A stretch of 64,000 nucleotides of DNA. Source: Sciurus carolinensis. Its lineage: Eukaryota > Chordata > Mammalia > Rodentia > Sciuridae. A program made the position numbers and the translations under genes. Below, piece by piece: positions 32,307-45,463 of this stretch. The DNA is taken from positions 88,717,758 to 88,781,757 of the forward strand of contig NC_062217.1 in assembly GCF_902686445.1 (NCBI RefSeq), written 5' to 3'. The notes under the pieces are model-generated. The model had not been told where the DNA came from and did no database searches. It worked only from the letters and a program-made list of their open reading frames with translations. Position 1 is the stretch's first letter. Each line of letters begins with the position of its first letter.

Positions 32307-32700
32307 ATGAGGAGGCTTCTCCCACTGATGGTGTTGGCGATTTCTCACCAAGTTAATGGAGGAGACTTGCGTGAACTATGGGGGATAGTAAAGACGTGGC
32401 CCTATCCTGTACCCCTTAACTCCTCTATTTTATATCCTCCTATTTTTACAACAATTGGCCACACTTCTCCAGTCCGCTGTTCAATGGGGAAAAGAATGGT
32501 TTGGGTTTTTGTCCGGGTGAGGTTTATTGTGTGTTGTATCTGTTCTGTGCATATAGTGTTTATACAAAATGCGTATACATTGGTGCAGAGAAACAGCCAT
32601 TATTCGCCAAGCTCTCGTTGCAACTGATGCTGGCTCATCCCCCCAAGTCTGGTTAAATATGCTAGACCGGGAGTCAAAGACAGGTAAGATTCATGGGGAG
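32307..32700 (+). pseudogene. env: ERV-2 env remnant: signal peptide plus TM/tail scrap
   Basis: The ORF 32307-32627 starts with a signal-peptide-like MRRLLPLMVLAISHQVNGG and about 25 codons of surface Env homologous to ERV-1. The rest of this ORF is out of frame: in another frame, 32480-32690 shows a hydrophobic segment interrupted by stops (FLSG...LLCVVSVLCI) followed by a charged tail (RETAIIRQALVATDAG), consistent with the Env membrane anchor and cytoplasmic tail. Surface and most transmembrane ectodomain are deleted. Confidence 0.55.
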
Positions 32701-32810
32701 CTCATACCGACCTAAGGCAGGAAATGAGGGCTAGCGCCTCATTGTCCAATGATGGGTAAGGATGTTGCTCTGTTGTGGACAACCTAAGACAGGCACGGTC
32801 TCTTTTATAA

Positions 32811-32825
32811 ACAGAAAGGGGGAAA
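32811..32825 (+). promoter_or_regulatory. ERV-2 polypurine tract
   Basis: aaacagaaagggggaaa directly precedes the 3' LTR TG at 32826. Confidence 0.75.
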
Positions 32826-33173
32826 TGTGGCAGGCGAGACCCGGGGCCCAGGGTTACGCCACATGCATCCAAGATGGCAACTGGCAGAGAGCCAAAGGGC
32901 GTGTTGAATGCGCCTTGAGAAAAACAGGAAGCGTTTACTTGGCTGTATGATAATTAGTTCAGCCGCCTAGCGTGTGGACAGATATATCTTACATGTATGC
33001 TTGAGTTCGTGATCTCTTGACCTTTAATAGGATTGGATGGACATATCTGATTACAATTGCTTATGAATGAGACTGCTTTTATATTGAGGGTGTTATCCGA
33101 ATAAAGCGGAAGCTGCTTCGTGAACTTCTGAAGAGTACATGTCGTTTGTCCTGCTGGTCGGCGGCAAGCGGCA
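32826..33173 (+). mobile_element. ERV-2 3' LTR
   Basis: 348 bp, starts TGTGGCAGGCG and ends CAAGCGGCA. About 94% identical to the 5' LTR by hand alignment, with a 2-base and a 1-base indel. The TATA-like motif has become ttttatatt, while AATAAA is kept at about 33101-33106. Confidence 0.9.
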
Positions 33174-33179
33174 GCTATA
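33174..33179. repeat. ERV-2 target-site duplication (right), gctata
   Basis: Exact copy of 29889-29894, confirming a standard integration and no later rearrangement of the outer ends. Confidence 0.85.
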
Positions 33180-33589
33180 AAAAATTCAAACTGGTGTCTT
33201 GCTTCTTACCCTTTTGGTGGTTAAGAAATTCAAGATCAATATTCAAGACTGATAGATCAGTCCTTGGTGAAGGTACATTCCTGTCTCATCAATGGTATAG
33301 TCAGGAGTGTCCTTACATCATAGAAGAGTGGGGATCATTCTTATGTATATTTCATAAGGACATTAATCTCCTCCCTGAGGACAGTGCTTATGGCTCACCA
33401 GCTCCCCAAAATCCAAGACCTTAATAACATCCCCCTTGAGGATCAGGATTTTATCATATGAATTCTGGGGAGATAAAACCTTGTGAACTATAGTATTCAC
33501 AATTCCTTATTTTCATTTCACTGACACTAAACTCATCAATACAAACCTCTCTAAATGTAAGTAGAAAAATGTAGTTGCTCCTTTCTTTT

Positions 33590-35870
33590 ATTAAATCTTA
33601 CTTTAGTTCTTTTTCACATTCTGAATTCTTAAAATCTGGCAAGTGCTATTTCTTCATGTTATATTATTTCAGTTCAAAATTTTTCTATCTTATCCTTTGT
33701 CTAGCTCTAAATTTTGAATCATAAAATTTAATAATTTTTGAATATGTCAGAAAAATGAATCTGAGTCTAGCCATGTTGTTGAACTTGAAATATTTAACAG
33801 ACACTAGTTTAATAATAATTAAAAATCTCCTCTATTTAAGAATAAAGATTTAAAATTCTGGGATAGGTATAGTATTAATTTATAAGTATAAATTATATCC
33901 TGGCATTTGAAATAAAATAATTAACATATTTTATACTTTCCACTGCCTCACTCTCATGGTATTTATGAGTATTTCTCTTTGTCAAACTCTTGAAATTTTA
34001 CATTATTTTTCCTAATCATAATTTCTATACTGGCTTGTCCCTTTTCTGTGTACACATAAGTTCAGTGCTTATCCCAATCTTTTTACCATACTTACATAAG
34101 AGACATTTTTAAATCAACTCTTAGTTGGTTGGATTTCTTGGTAAAGCTAATGGTTCTGAGTCTGACCCTCTCTATTACTGTCTTATTCTCACCATTGTAT
34201 AGAGTGAGTAATTCAGTATCCCTAGACACATGGAAATATTCCTTTTGTTTAATCCATATAACCTCTCTCTAATGTTGTTATCAGATGCAAGGTTTGAAAA
34301 TATAATTTGATGATAGAAATTCCACTGTATAAAACATGTCACCTTGGATAAACTTTAGCAATTCTACAGTACTGTGAATACTGGCTATGTCTCTGGGGTT
34401 TGCTGATGTCATCAATAGGTCATAATATACTGCTGAGGCCTTAGTAATAGCCAGTCTCATAATGACTCTGATATACTCAGCATTGCTCATGACAGTGATT
34501 TAGTGAACAGATGGCCACTCCCTATTTTATTGTTGTTTTTGAATATATAGATATTTTTCTGAGTTAACACCAACTGAATATTTTAGAACTGAACTTCAGA
34601 GTAACCCTCCAAATAGTTGGACCATGAAGAAAAAGCAAACAAAGTAATATCTGGAAAAGTTTTCATGCCTCAGCCTGCAAGGGAGTCAAGTATGTGTTAT
34701 TATCTCTGGGCAAAAAGTAAATAGGATCTACCTTTAAAGAAAGGGAAAGAGAATTTCCAGTTAAAAGCACATAAGGGGAGGAGAGATGGAGAAAAAGAGC
34801 AAGAGAAATGACAGAGAAGGAAGAGAGAGAAATGATTTTTTAATGTGTATAGTTCCCAAGGTCTTCCTGAGCGCTCAATTTATCTGAGAGTAAAGATTCA
34901 GATGATCCAGGTCTTGCCTTTGTGGCATTGGGTCTAGGCCTATACAAAGTCACTCTGTCACTGTCATAAAGGTTGATCTAGGCTCATTTTCCTTAAAGAT
35001 ATTATGTTTCTTTTCATTAGATATCTTCTTAAGGTAATTGGGAAAATAAATGATAGCATACATTTTCTAATGGTACTTTTTATTTTAAGGAAGATAAAAG
35101 GGGCTCCTAGACATGAAGGAATATTGAACAAAAATTATGTACTTTGAAACTGGTTGCACTGTGATGAATATGAAATAATTTAGAGATTAGATACTCAGGA
35201 GGAACAAGTAATTGTTTTTAGGATGGAAAATACGGAGCTCTTTTGTGAAATATAAAGAAAAAAGGATACATACAAAACACAAAGAAACACTGCATAACCA
35301 TGATGGCTAAAGTGAGAAGATAAAATTTGGCTCTTTATGGGAAACGAGACAGTTGTTGTCAACATGAAGATAACAGTAATCAAATAACTCCTATGAGACA
35401 GCACCATGAGTCAGTGGTGCTAGGGTACAGATTGGAGACAACACCAACCTTCCAAATCAGGGTTGATATTTCTGAAAACAATCTGACATTCCCTACAAAA
35501 ATTTCTGAGTTTAATGTTTTATTTCCAATAAAGTTTGGAGCTTATGCATTTTCTGATGCACTGGTGGAGAGGCCTGGAGAGTAAAGCTGTCTTCATTCAC
35601 CTCCAATAAAACCAAACATCTTGAAAACGTATTTAAGATGTTATTGATCATAATCTGAGACATACTAAGCACATACACATATTCATATCCATATGTACCC
35701 ATGTGACACATCACACAACAAAAATTGGCAAAAGGAGAGTCACATTTAATTATTTGCCTATTAAAAAATTACAACATGGCTTTATTATAGCATCCCAGGA
35801 AATAGTATCATGAGGAAACTCTTTGTTACTTAAGTAACAATTCAGAGACCATGTGTAGGTGGGAATGGCT
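33590..35870. repeat. Diverged repeat unit, copy B
   Basis: 33590-34110 aligns with C 51550-52020 (gtccatttttctgt..., gaactcagtgctcatc-like passages), and 34140-35870 aligns with A 13790-16060 and C 62340-64000 (caataggtcataatatactgctgagg, cagtgatttagtgaacagatgg, ttacttaagtaacaattcagag). The part corresponding to A 11950-13780 is missing at about 34130, so B is an internally deleted copy or never had it. It has no ID SINE or solo LTR. No coding frame. Confidence 0.65.
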
Positions 35871-36535
35871 AGTGTTCTCTGTGGTATAGTTTATTATTCA
35901 TGAACAAAAATGAAAGAAAATTTTGTCATCATGAAAATAGAGCTTTCAAGACAACTCTGGATTAACCTCAATCCAGGCAACAAGAAAAGAAAGAGCATGG
36001 CAGCAAACCATGTGCCTTCATGAACAGAAAAATGTTCCTCAGCCTAGACCTCCCTGTGAACACAGGGCCAGCTTTGAGTAGGACAGTGGACAGCATGAGA
36101 TGTGCATGGAAATTCGATCAGAAAATTTCCCTCACATGGAATAAACTCAAGTTCACCCTCTCTTGTTATATTTCTTACTACTACATATGGCCCTTCGTTT
36201 CCTTTCTTTTACGCCTCCTCTCATACAAACATCTTTTTTTTCTCCATTGTTTCCATTCACTTTAGCATTACATTTGGTACTCCTTTACTTCCACATTCCA
36301 ATAGAAAATCATTCAGATTCATCATTTTAAACTCTAATGCCAAATACCTCACATCTCTCCACCACAGTAACCTGTTTTAACTGTGCAAGACATGACCAAA
36401 CTCTGAAAATTCATAACTCCTGAAGGGAAAGCACCTTCATATTCAGACATTCTCATCCAAATATTATGGATAACCCTGCTTTCAGTCATTCATTAACTGC
36501 TCCTATATATATGTTCTAAGTGCTATGATAAACAG

Positions 36536-36567
<32 letters not shown>

Positions 36568-37014
36568 TACACACATGGAAACAAACCCAAATTTAAACAC
36601 ATGCACAAATACACATATAGGACACACCCAAACTCAAACACATGTACAGATACACAATCATCCCCATCCCAAATTCCATAGTAATGGCACCAGAAATAAT
36701 CACCAGATATGTGCAAGAACATACATAGAAATCCAAAAATCATACCACAAACTCATATTCTACATATTTCTCTCAGGTTCACACTTTAGATAAAACACCA
36801 CATGCACAGTTCTCAAATAGGATACATAAATGTATATTTTTCTACATGTCCTCACATAGAAACATTGGCATGGCTGTCTATTAATTGGAGCATTTCTGCT
36901 ACTTTTTGCATGTTCAATTCATATCTCACTTGACCAAGAGCTCTTTGTATGCTCAGTGCCTACAAAAAGTGAAAGAGTCATGAATAGGGTCATGAATATT
37001 TACTACATACATGT
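35871..37014. other. Non-coding stretch with a CA microsatellite
   Basis: No gene seen. Contains the (AC)n tract listed next and an extended, imperfect CA-rich flank to about 36660. Confidence 0.5.
36537..36565. repeat. (AC)n microsatellite
   Basis: About 14 uninterrupted AC units, followed by imperfect acacac/aaatacacac units. Confidence 0.95.
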
Positions 37015-37830
37015 TGGAATAAAGAAGGGCATGAATATCTTATGGGATATTGAAGAAGAAAGGAATATCTCCAAAAAGAAGTAAAATATTCAAACCATTG
37101 TTTTTTATGATGATCCATATAGTGGTAGACCTTTTCCATGTGTGTACCAAAGAAATCCTAATGGAAAGTGATATCAGCTTGGGCAATATAGCATAAGAGG
37201 GAAGGAAGGGCCTTACAGAGCAGCAGAGTTGCCTGCCCTGGAGGAGAGTACCAGAGACAGAATCCTTGAGTGGCTGGTGAGTCTGGAGAGTGGCTGCTAC
37301 TGCTGGATCTTCCCATGTTTGTAGATCCTTCAGGATCGCATAAAGTATGGGGTCAGTAGGACTTCAGCTGCCAAACTTTCCATCACGCTTATGCCAGAAT
37401 GAGGCCCTGAAGGAAGAGGCAAGAGAAGAAAAAGAGGAGGAAGCAGAGGAAAATAGAAGAAATGGCCTCTGGACACAATAAGTAAAAACCATTGGAGATG
37501 AATACAGTATTGTAGAGAATTGACCAGTTTAAGCACAGTGACTTCGGTCCTATTGAAAACATGCTTGGTATGCCTAGAGCTATGAGCAGGAGAATTGAGG
37601 ATTGATGACATCTTGGTGGGAGTTTTGTGGAAGAGAATGCTATGAACAGAGAATTTAGAGGGATATTGTATTTGGGCTTCTCACTCCTCAGTTCTCCATA
37701 CCTTATTTATTGTGGGCTTGAACACCTGGCTCTTCGTGTTGTCCTTCAGGCCAGATTTTTTTTTTTTAACTCATTCAACCTGTTGTATTGTGTATACTTC
37801 CAAAGATAAATTTTAATTTTTGTTCATTAC
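37015..37830. repeat. Tandem duplication, unit 1 (period about 821 bp)
   Basis: Aligned to unit 2 with a constant offset of about 821: gagcagcagagttgcc (37217) with gaccagcagagctgcc (38038), and gggcttctcactcctca (37674) with gagttctcactcctga (38495). Both begin around tatcttatgrgatay. About 75% similar by eye. No coding frame is shared. It could be two copies of an LTR or other repeat lying in tandem. Confidence 0.7.
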
Positions 37831-37969
37831 TTCAGCAACTGCAATCAATGTTAAAAAAAAAAAAAGCAAGATATATCCCATTTCCAAAGCACTTGGACAG
37901 TGAATGTCTTATCTTCAGGGAAAGAGAAAAAGCAGAGTTAAAAAAAGGTTAAAACATGCAAATGAAGAG

Positions 37970-38640
37970 GTGCATGGGTATCTTATGAGATACAGAAAAA
38001 GGTGTGTTATCCCAAGAGGGAAAGAGTGGGGCTGACAGACCAGCAGAGCTGCCTCATTTGGAGGAGAGTTCCAGGGCCGGATAGCCTGAGTGGCTGGTGG
38101 GGCTGGGGTGTGGCTACAGGTTTTGGGCTGCAGGGTCTTCCCCAGCTTGGCAGTCTTTCACGATCCCTTGCAGCATGGAGTCAGTGAGGGCTTTAGCTTC
38201 CAGACTTTTCATTTTGCTTTTGCCATAATGAGAAGCCAAAGGAAGAGAAAAGAAGGAATGGAGGAATCAGAGACAAATGAAGGCAAGGACCTCAGAATGC
38301 AATAATTAAAAACAGTTTTAGATGAGTACAGGCTTGTGAAGAAGTGAAAATTATATATAGAGAAACTTTTATACTGTGGGAAAGATGCTTTTGATGCTAA
38401 AGCTGTGAGCAGGAGAAGAGAAGATTGATGATAACGTGAAAAGAGTTTAGGGGGAAAATGCTGATGACAGAGAATTTCAAAGCACACTGTAGTTTGAGTT
38501 CTCACTCCTGATGTCTCTACATCTCATTTACTGTGAACTTGAACACTCAGCTCTTATGTTATCCTCCAATTGCTTTCACTTCCTTCAACCTATTTCATTG
38601 TGTGCACTTTCAAACAAGTTTTAATTTTTTCACAATCTGC
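37970..38640. repeat. Tandem duplication, unit 2
   Basis: Second copy of the unit at 37015-37830, same orientation. The pair is separated by an A-rich junction at 37850-37970 (poly-A at 37853-37864). Confidence 0.7.
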
Positions 38641-40214
38641 AATCAGATGAACAAAAACAATACCATGGCTGGAAAAAAATGAATAAAAGTAGAAAAGTGA
38701 CATGTATAATTTATATATCACAGTTCATTTCAACACTTCCCATCAATAAATATATAATTTTGTGAATTATCAATGATTATTTTTCAATTTTTATTTTATT
38801 CATTTTGCTTCTCCAAGAAAGGGAGGCAAAGTAACAAAAATTAAAATCTGTCTTTGAAATTGCACATAACTTGAATGCAGTGAAGCACAATATCTGGGCT
38901 GGACGGTTAAGATGATGAGCTGGGTTTCAAGCTCACAATAAATGAGACATAGACTTGAAGAGATGGAAATAGAACTCAAGGTGAGAAGCAAAACTAATAT
39001 ATTCTTTAATTCCACTGTCATTAGCAAATTGGGTGTAGTTGCTTTTGCTGGCATTTGTCAAATAGTTTATTGCTTTCACTGGTAAGATTCTCTACCTTCC
39101 CAGTTCATTTGTGGACAAATCAGTGAGATCAGCTAAGAGAGATCCTTGCTTCACTCCCTGGCCTTTAGGACTCAGCTAGAAGTAAACTTGTATGCATGCA
39201 TGTTGGACAATGTGTGCTGATAGCTTGGAAATAAAAAAGGAAGAGATAGGAAGGGTGATAAGTGATGAATTTTCATTTTTAATTTTAAGTTAGATCTATG
39301 ACTTTCTCTAAGTTGTCTTACTTTAATTCCTCTTGTTTTGAAATTGTTGATTGTCATAAATGCTAATTTAATTTTCTTTACAACTCTGCTAAACCTTCAA
39401 TAAAGTTTAGTTTTGCCTGAATAAGCCTGAGGTATTGTTGTTAAACAATGTACCTTATTTATTATAAAATAACTTCAACAACATAATTTCTTGTGCATTA
39501 ATAAATTGAGATGTTATATCAAAGAAAGCAGTAGTACATTAACATCATGAGGCTTCATACTGATACAGTAAGGGAAGTCTTAAACTCTGTGATTCACTAT
39601 GTCCTTGGTGAATTGGGGAGGTTCATTAAGAATAATTGGAGGAACTCTAATGTCAGCTTTGATCATATATATTATTCTTTGATTTGATTGTTATTTGTTA
39701 TCCCAATAGTTAACAATGTACTTTAAAACCATTTGAATGCATTTCAACTAATGTTTTAAAGCACAAATTGAAATCATTTTCCTATTTTTATTTTCTTACC
39801 CTTAGTTTATACTTGTCCCTCTCAACCCTAGTACTCCCTCTTCCATTATCTGCTGCTAACAAGAGTTCCTCCATTTTTTCCCTTTACCTTGGTGTGTATT
39901 ATTCCTTCTACCTTTACTTTCTTTTTTTTCTTTTTCATGTTCTTTTACCCATTCTTCTTGCTTGTTTTAGTCCTCATATAATATTATAATAATTTTATTA
40001 TATATAATAACTAACTTTTCAATCTGTTTCATAATATTCCTACAAGATTATATATGGATTATAGGAACTTTTGAGAATAATATCAACAAGTTTTTCACTT
40101 TTCACAAGGTTAAATAGTACATGGTTTGACTCAAATAACTGTAGGGTTCAGTGACTTCTCTCAGTTATGCTGCTACTGGGATCAGACAAGACCACACATT
40201 GAGTTCAAATATCA
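38641..40214. other. Non-coding stretch without recognisable gene
   Basis: AT-rich, with TA-rich tract around 39975-40015. Part of 39770-40214 may be the 5' region of the old L1 that follows, but I cannot align it. Confidence 0.4.
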
Positions 40215-43200
40215 ATACCTAGATATTTTTCCATTCAGGGCTCTAAAGGGAAAGAAGCTCCCACAGTAATCCCGTGCTTAAATGAAGAAAAACTAACCAT
40301 CCCAATAGATGAGCAGGCATGCAAGCAATATGAAGAAGCAAGGCAAAAAGCCACCCCAAACTGTCCATTGACACTATAGTAGAAGAAACGTCACAGAAAA
40401 CATTTAGAAAGGCCATAGTTAAAATGTTCCATGAGCTAAAAGAAGACATAAGGAATAAAATTTGAGAGAAAGGTAGGAAGCAAAAGATCATTTCAAAAGT
40501 GATTGCGATTCTGAAAAAGAACAAAATGGAAATCCAAATGAAAAATTCAATGGAAAGCATTACCAATAGAATAGAACACCTTGAGGATAGTTGTTTAGGC
40601 CTTTAAGGCAAAGTATATAATCTTGAAAATAAAGTTGACCAAAAAAATGATGTTAAGTGATCATTATCAGAATATTCAAGAAACCTGGGATAATATCGAG
40701 AGGTCAAATATAAAAATCATTGAGATAGAGGAAGACTGCAAAATACAAAGTGATGCACAAACTTTTCAACAAAATATGATTTGAATTTGTTCCACATCTT
40801 AAAATGAACTGGAAATTCAAATATAATAATAGGCTTATAGAGCTCCAGAGAGAATCACAATATATCTACTTTAATATAAATTATACTGAAAATTCCTAAC
40901 ATACAAAATAAAAATAGAAATGTTTAAGCCACAAGAGAAAAATGACTGGTCGATTATAGAGTTAAATCATTTTTTAAAATTTAAAACAATTTTTTCATTT
41001 GTTCTAATTTGTTGAGTATCAATTGAGTTTTCTACCCAGACCCTAAAAGTCAAGAGGTCTTGGAACAATATATTCGAACTTCTGGAAGAAAATGGGTGCC
41101 AGTGAATATTACTATATTAAGCAACATTATCCTTCAAAATGGAAAATAAAATAGAATCTTTCATAATGAAGAGAAACAAAATAATTTGTAATGACAATTC
41201 CTGCACTAAAAATTCAATGGAATATTTTATAAATAGAAATGAAAAATGAAAATGAAAACCAAAATCAGATGAATTACAAGTAGAAAAATAGTCAACTAAA
41301 GGACAACAAAATCTGAATTAAATATTTAAAATAAGTCAAAATTGCAGGAAATTAAAATTATCTGTATAATAACATTTAATGCAAATTGTTTCACTCTTCA
41401 AACAAAAGACATATATGCAAACTGAGCTAAAACACATGATCCAAACATATGGGGTTTGCAAAAGACTCATCTTAAAGATAAAGACATCCACAAATTGAAG
41501 GCAAAAGCATGAGGAAGTATATGCTAGCCAAATGGTACTTATAACAAAGCTGAAGTAGCTATATCAGAGTGGAATTCGAGTCAAAATTTTTAGAAGTGAC
41601 AAAGTCACTTCATGTGGGTTAAGGGAATCATCCAACAATAAGATAACATTTGTAAATATTTTTTCCCAAACAATGATGCACCTCTTCTTGATATTAAGAA
41701 TCACATAACACAAACTCTTCTTGATATTAAGAATCAAATAGGTCACAAGATAATGATATTGGGTGACTTTAACACATCTTTCTCATCAGTAGATACATCA
41801 TTCATATGTAAACAAAGTAAACATTCTTCAGAAGTAAAAAATGCTATTAATCAAATGAACTTAGCAGACATGTGTAGAATATCTAATTCATCAATGACTG
41901 AATTCACTTTCTTAGCAGCCCATTAAACATCTTCTAATAGATCATATTTGAGGTCACAAAGCAAATCATAGCAAATACAAAATAATAGAGATAATTCCAT
42001 GCCTCCTATCAGATTATAATGCAATTAAATTAGAAATTAGTGACAAGATAAAAATGGAATTTTCTATAATACCTGGAGACTAGATCACTTTTGAATGACA
42101 AATGGATAAGAGAAGAATTCAGGGGAGAAATGAAAGAACCCATTTATAAACAAATGAGACTAGTGATAAAACATATCAAAAATTCTGAGAAAGAATGAAG
42201 GCAGTTCTAAGGGGAAAAAGTATAGCATTATGCTCAAATATTAAAAATAAAATTATACTAAATAAATAAGCAAGGCAAGATGTTCACTCTCACCTCTAGT
42301 CCTTGAAACCCTTCCTGGCAATGACTCAAAAGAAGAACATTAAGGGATACAAAAATGAAAAAAAGAAAAAGAAAGAAAGAAGAAAAGAAAGAAAGGAAGA
42401 CACATATTATCTGTTTGCTGATGATATGGTTCTATATTAAGAAGACATAAGAATTTCACCAAAAGGCTATTAGAATGCTAAACAAGTGTAGTAAACTTTA
42501 AGGATACAAGATCAACATACACAAATCAATCGCTTTCCCTTATAGCAATAATACATCTGCTGAAAAACAAATTAGGAAAACCATTCATTTCATGATAACT
42601 GCAAAAAATTTATTTGGGCATTAATCTATTGAAGGATGTGAAGAACACTTGCAATGTAGAACACTGAAGAAGACCTTGTAAGATGGAAAAGCATGTCATA
42701 CTCTTGGTTAGGCAAAAATATTTACCAAAATGGTTATGCTATCAAAAGCATTATTTATATTCAATGCAATCCCCCTCAAAATGCCAGTGATATTCTTCAC
42801 AGAACTAGAAAAAGCTGTTCTAAAATTCTTTTGGAAATATAAGAGAACCAGAATATTCAAAGTAATCCTGAGCAAAAAGAGCTTGGATACATCACAACAC
42901 CCGACCTCAAAATGTACTACAGAACTATAGTAATAAAAAAAAGAATGAATCTTACACCAAAACAGACACAAAGACCAATGATAAACCCATAGATAAACAC
43001 ATAGATAAACCCATATAAAAAGTTATCTGATACTAAACAAAGGTGCCAAAACTTACATTGAAGTAAAGGTAGCACATTTAATGAATAGTAGTGGGAAAAC
43101 TGAAAATTCATGTATAGTAGAATGAAATTTGACCCCTCTCTCTCATCCTGACAAAATTTAAAGTTGATCAAAGATCAAGGAGTTAGACCAGAAATTACAA

Positions 43201-43800
43201 TGGCTAGAAGAAAATGTAAACCCAATACTCCAACATATTAGCACAAAGATCATTATCTTTAACAAGGCTCTTAAAATGCAAGAAATAAAATCAAATTCAA
43301 TAAGTGGATGGCATTAAATTAAAAAGCTTCTGCACAGGAAAGGGTGTGAGCATGAAGAGATAGCCTGCAGTATGGGACAAGATCTTTGTTATCTGCTCCT
43401 CAGATAGGGTGTTAATATCTAGGACATATAAAGAATTCAAAAAACTTAACAGCACAAACAAATAACCCAATTAATAAATGGACAAAAGAACTAAACAGAC
43501 ACTTTTCAAAAGAAGAGACATAAATGATCAAAAAATGTATGAAAAAATGTTCAACATCTCTGGAACTTAGGTGAATAAAAATTAAAACTACACTGAGATT
43601 TTATCTCATGCCAATCATATGGCAATTATTATGAATAGGAATAATAATAAATGTTGTTGAGGATGCAGGGAAAAAGTACCCTTATACATTTTTTGGTGGG
43701 AATGCAAAGTAATGCAAATACTCTGAAAATTTGTTTGGAAATTTTTCAAAATACCAGGAAGGAAGTCACCATATGACCCATCTGTCCCATTCTTTGGAGA
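40215..43800 (+). mobile_element. Old, degenerate L1 (plus strand)
   Basis: Decayed ORF1 near 40230-41250 (coiled-coil-like runs of Lys/Glu codons, atagaatagaacaccttgaggatag). ORF2 endonuclease region at about 41740-42100 (ttgggtgactttaacac = G-D-F-N-like). RT at about 42410-42440 (gctgatgatatggttctat = A-D-D). Later region at 42730-43640 (gccagtgatattcttcacagaa, accagaaattacaatggc, aatcatatggcaatt). Many stops and gaps; the RT middle is replaced by a deletion around 42280-42400 with a GA-rich simple repeat (42356-42400). No functional frame. Confidence 0.75.
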
Positions 43801-44460
43801 GAAAAGAAAAAAAAAAGGAAGAAAATTCCATCAAAATAGAAGAAAGATTGGTGGGCTAGATGAAAGTAATTGACAGTGAGAAAGAGAGGATAGGATGGAT
43901 GAACAGTGGCATGAATGTAACATACCTTTCCCATGTACATATATGAATATACCACAGTGAATCCCACCACCAGGTATATCCACAAAATGTTATTAAATAA
44001 CCTATAAGTAAACAGTAGAAAGATCAGAAAAATAAGAAAAGGAACCGGGATGGAGGAGTCAAAAGAAAGGAAAGTACTAGGAATCAAATTAGAGCAAATT
44101 ATATTTCAATCTTTTGTAATTACCACCCCTGGAAAGTTGTTTTGGAGAAAATGCAAAATGACTGGACTTTGACACAGCAGGCATGTGAGATTACATTCTT
44201 CACTGCCATTAATCACACTTGCACTCTTTCTGAATCAGTTGTGTTGTCTTGAAAATGGAGATCATAATACTTTAAAAGTTGGCAATTGTGATGATAATAA
44301 GTCACACAGAAGAACACCCAATATGGTGTGGGTCATAAGTGATTTCTTAATGTATTATTTCACCTTGAGACATTTTACTTATGATTTTCTGCATTTCAGT
44401 TATGATAAGTGTGGGTGAAATTTTATTTCCTTTATAAAGTAAATCTTCTTTGAAATTTTC
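43801..44460. other. Non-coding stretch with a possible MIR
   Basis: 44205-44305 (ctgaatcagttgtgttgtc, gaaaatggagatcataatac) resembles the MIR region that reads 'cctcagtttcctcatctgtaaaatggggataataat'. Otherwise nothing recognised. Confidence 0.35.
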
Positions 44461-44469
44461 TCAGCTTTC
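44461..44469. repeat. Possible 9-bp target-site duplication, left (tcagctttc)
   Basis: The same nine bases occur at 49608-49616, at the far end of L1-B. Here they are followed directly by the poly(T) of L1-D. Confidence 0.5.
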
Positions 44470-45463
44470 TTTTTTTTTTTTTTTGATAACTCAGTTTTTT
44501 TTTTAATAGACTGCATTTTGATTCATTTTACACAAATGGGGTACATCATTTCATTGCTATGGTTGTACACCTTGTAGATTCATACCATTTGTGTAATCAT
44601 ACATGTACACAGGGTAATGATGTTTGTCTTGTTCCACCATCTTTCATACCCCTGCCCCTTCCACCCTCTCATTTCCCTCTACATAAAGTTCCTCCATTCT
44701 TCTCTCACCCCCCCTGCCCCCACCCCATTATGTATCATCATCCACTTATCAGGGAAAACATTCAGCCTTTGACTTTTGGGGACTGGCTTATTTCACTTAG
44801 CATGATATTCTCCAATTCCATCCATTTAACTGCAAATGCCATATTATTCTTTATGGCTGAATAATATTCCATTGTGTATATATACCACAGTATATTTATC
44901 CATTCATCTGTTGAAGGGCACCAAATAGAAGACAAAGTAGCCCTGAATCTTCATCATGTTGGCTTAAGATCAGACTTCCTTAACAAGACTCCCAAAGTAC
45001 AAGAAATCAAAGGAAGAATCAATAAATGGATGGATTCAAACTAAAAGCTTTTTCTCAGCGAAGAATACAACCAATAATGTGAAGAGAGAGGTACAGAGTG
45101 GGAGAAAATCTTTTCCACATGCACTTCAGATAGAACACTAATCTCCAAAATTTATAAAGAACTTACAAAACTTTACAACAAAAATACAAAGGACCCAATC
45201 AATAAATGGGCCAAGGAACTGAACAGACACTTTACAGAAGAAGATATATAGGCAATTAATAAATATATGAAAAAGTGTTCAACATCTCTAGTAATTAGAG
45301 AAATGCAAATTTAAAAAACTCCAATTAAAATGACTATTGTCAAGCACACAAACAATAATAGATGTTGGCATGGATGTGGGGAAAAGGTACACTCACACAT
45401 TGCTGGTGGGATTTCAAATTGGTGCAACCACTCTGGAATCCTAAGAAAACTTGGAAGTTTACT
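44470..45463 (-). mobile_element. L1-D: 3' L1 fragment with inverted 5' part (twin priming)
   Basis: 44470-44920 is the minus-strand L1 end: poly(T), a 3' UTR of an older subfamily (actgcattttgattcatttt, catgatattctccaattcc), then the ORF2 end. At 44921 the orientation switches: 44921-45463 is plus-strand ORF2 (atagaagacaaagtagccct, aatgggccaaggaactgaac, attgctggtgggatttcaa, ccactctggaatcctaag). The inverted part precedes the 3' part in ORF2 order with about 200 bp of ORF2 lost between them. This is the classic signature of 5' inversion during target-primed reverse transcription. Confidence 0.8.

Larger units (their letters stand above)
29895..33173 (+). mobile_element. ERV-2: IAP/betaretrovirus-like provirus with two large internal deletions
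   Basis: Two LTRs of 349 and 348 bp with TG...CA ends, a 6-bp target duplication, PBS region, splice donor, gag start, pol pieces, env remnants and a polypurine tract. At 3.28 kb it is much shorter than a full provirus. Against ERV-1, about 1.92 kb is missing between capsid and RT and about 1.01 kb between RT and integrase, and most of env is absent. It cannot encode a working virus, though it could have moved in trans. I count about 20 differences between the LTRs (about 6%), which suggests a moderately old insertion. Confidence 0.92.

Noticed and set aside
36516..36793. Cys/Val-rich and His/Thr-rich frames around 36516-36793
   Set aside because: They are translations of the (AC)n microsatellite.
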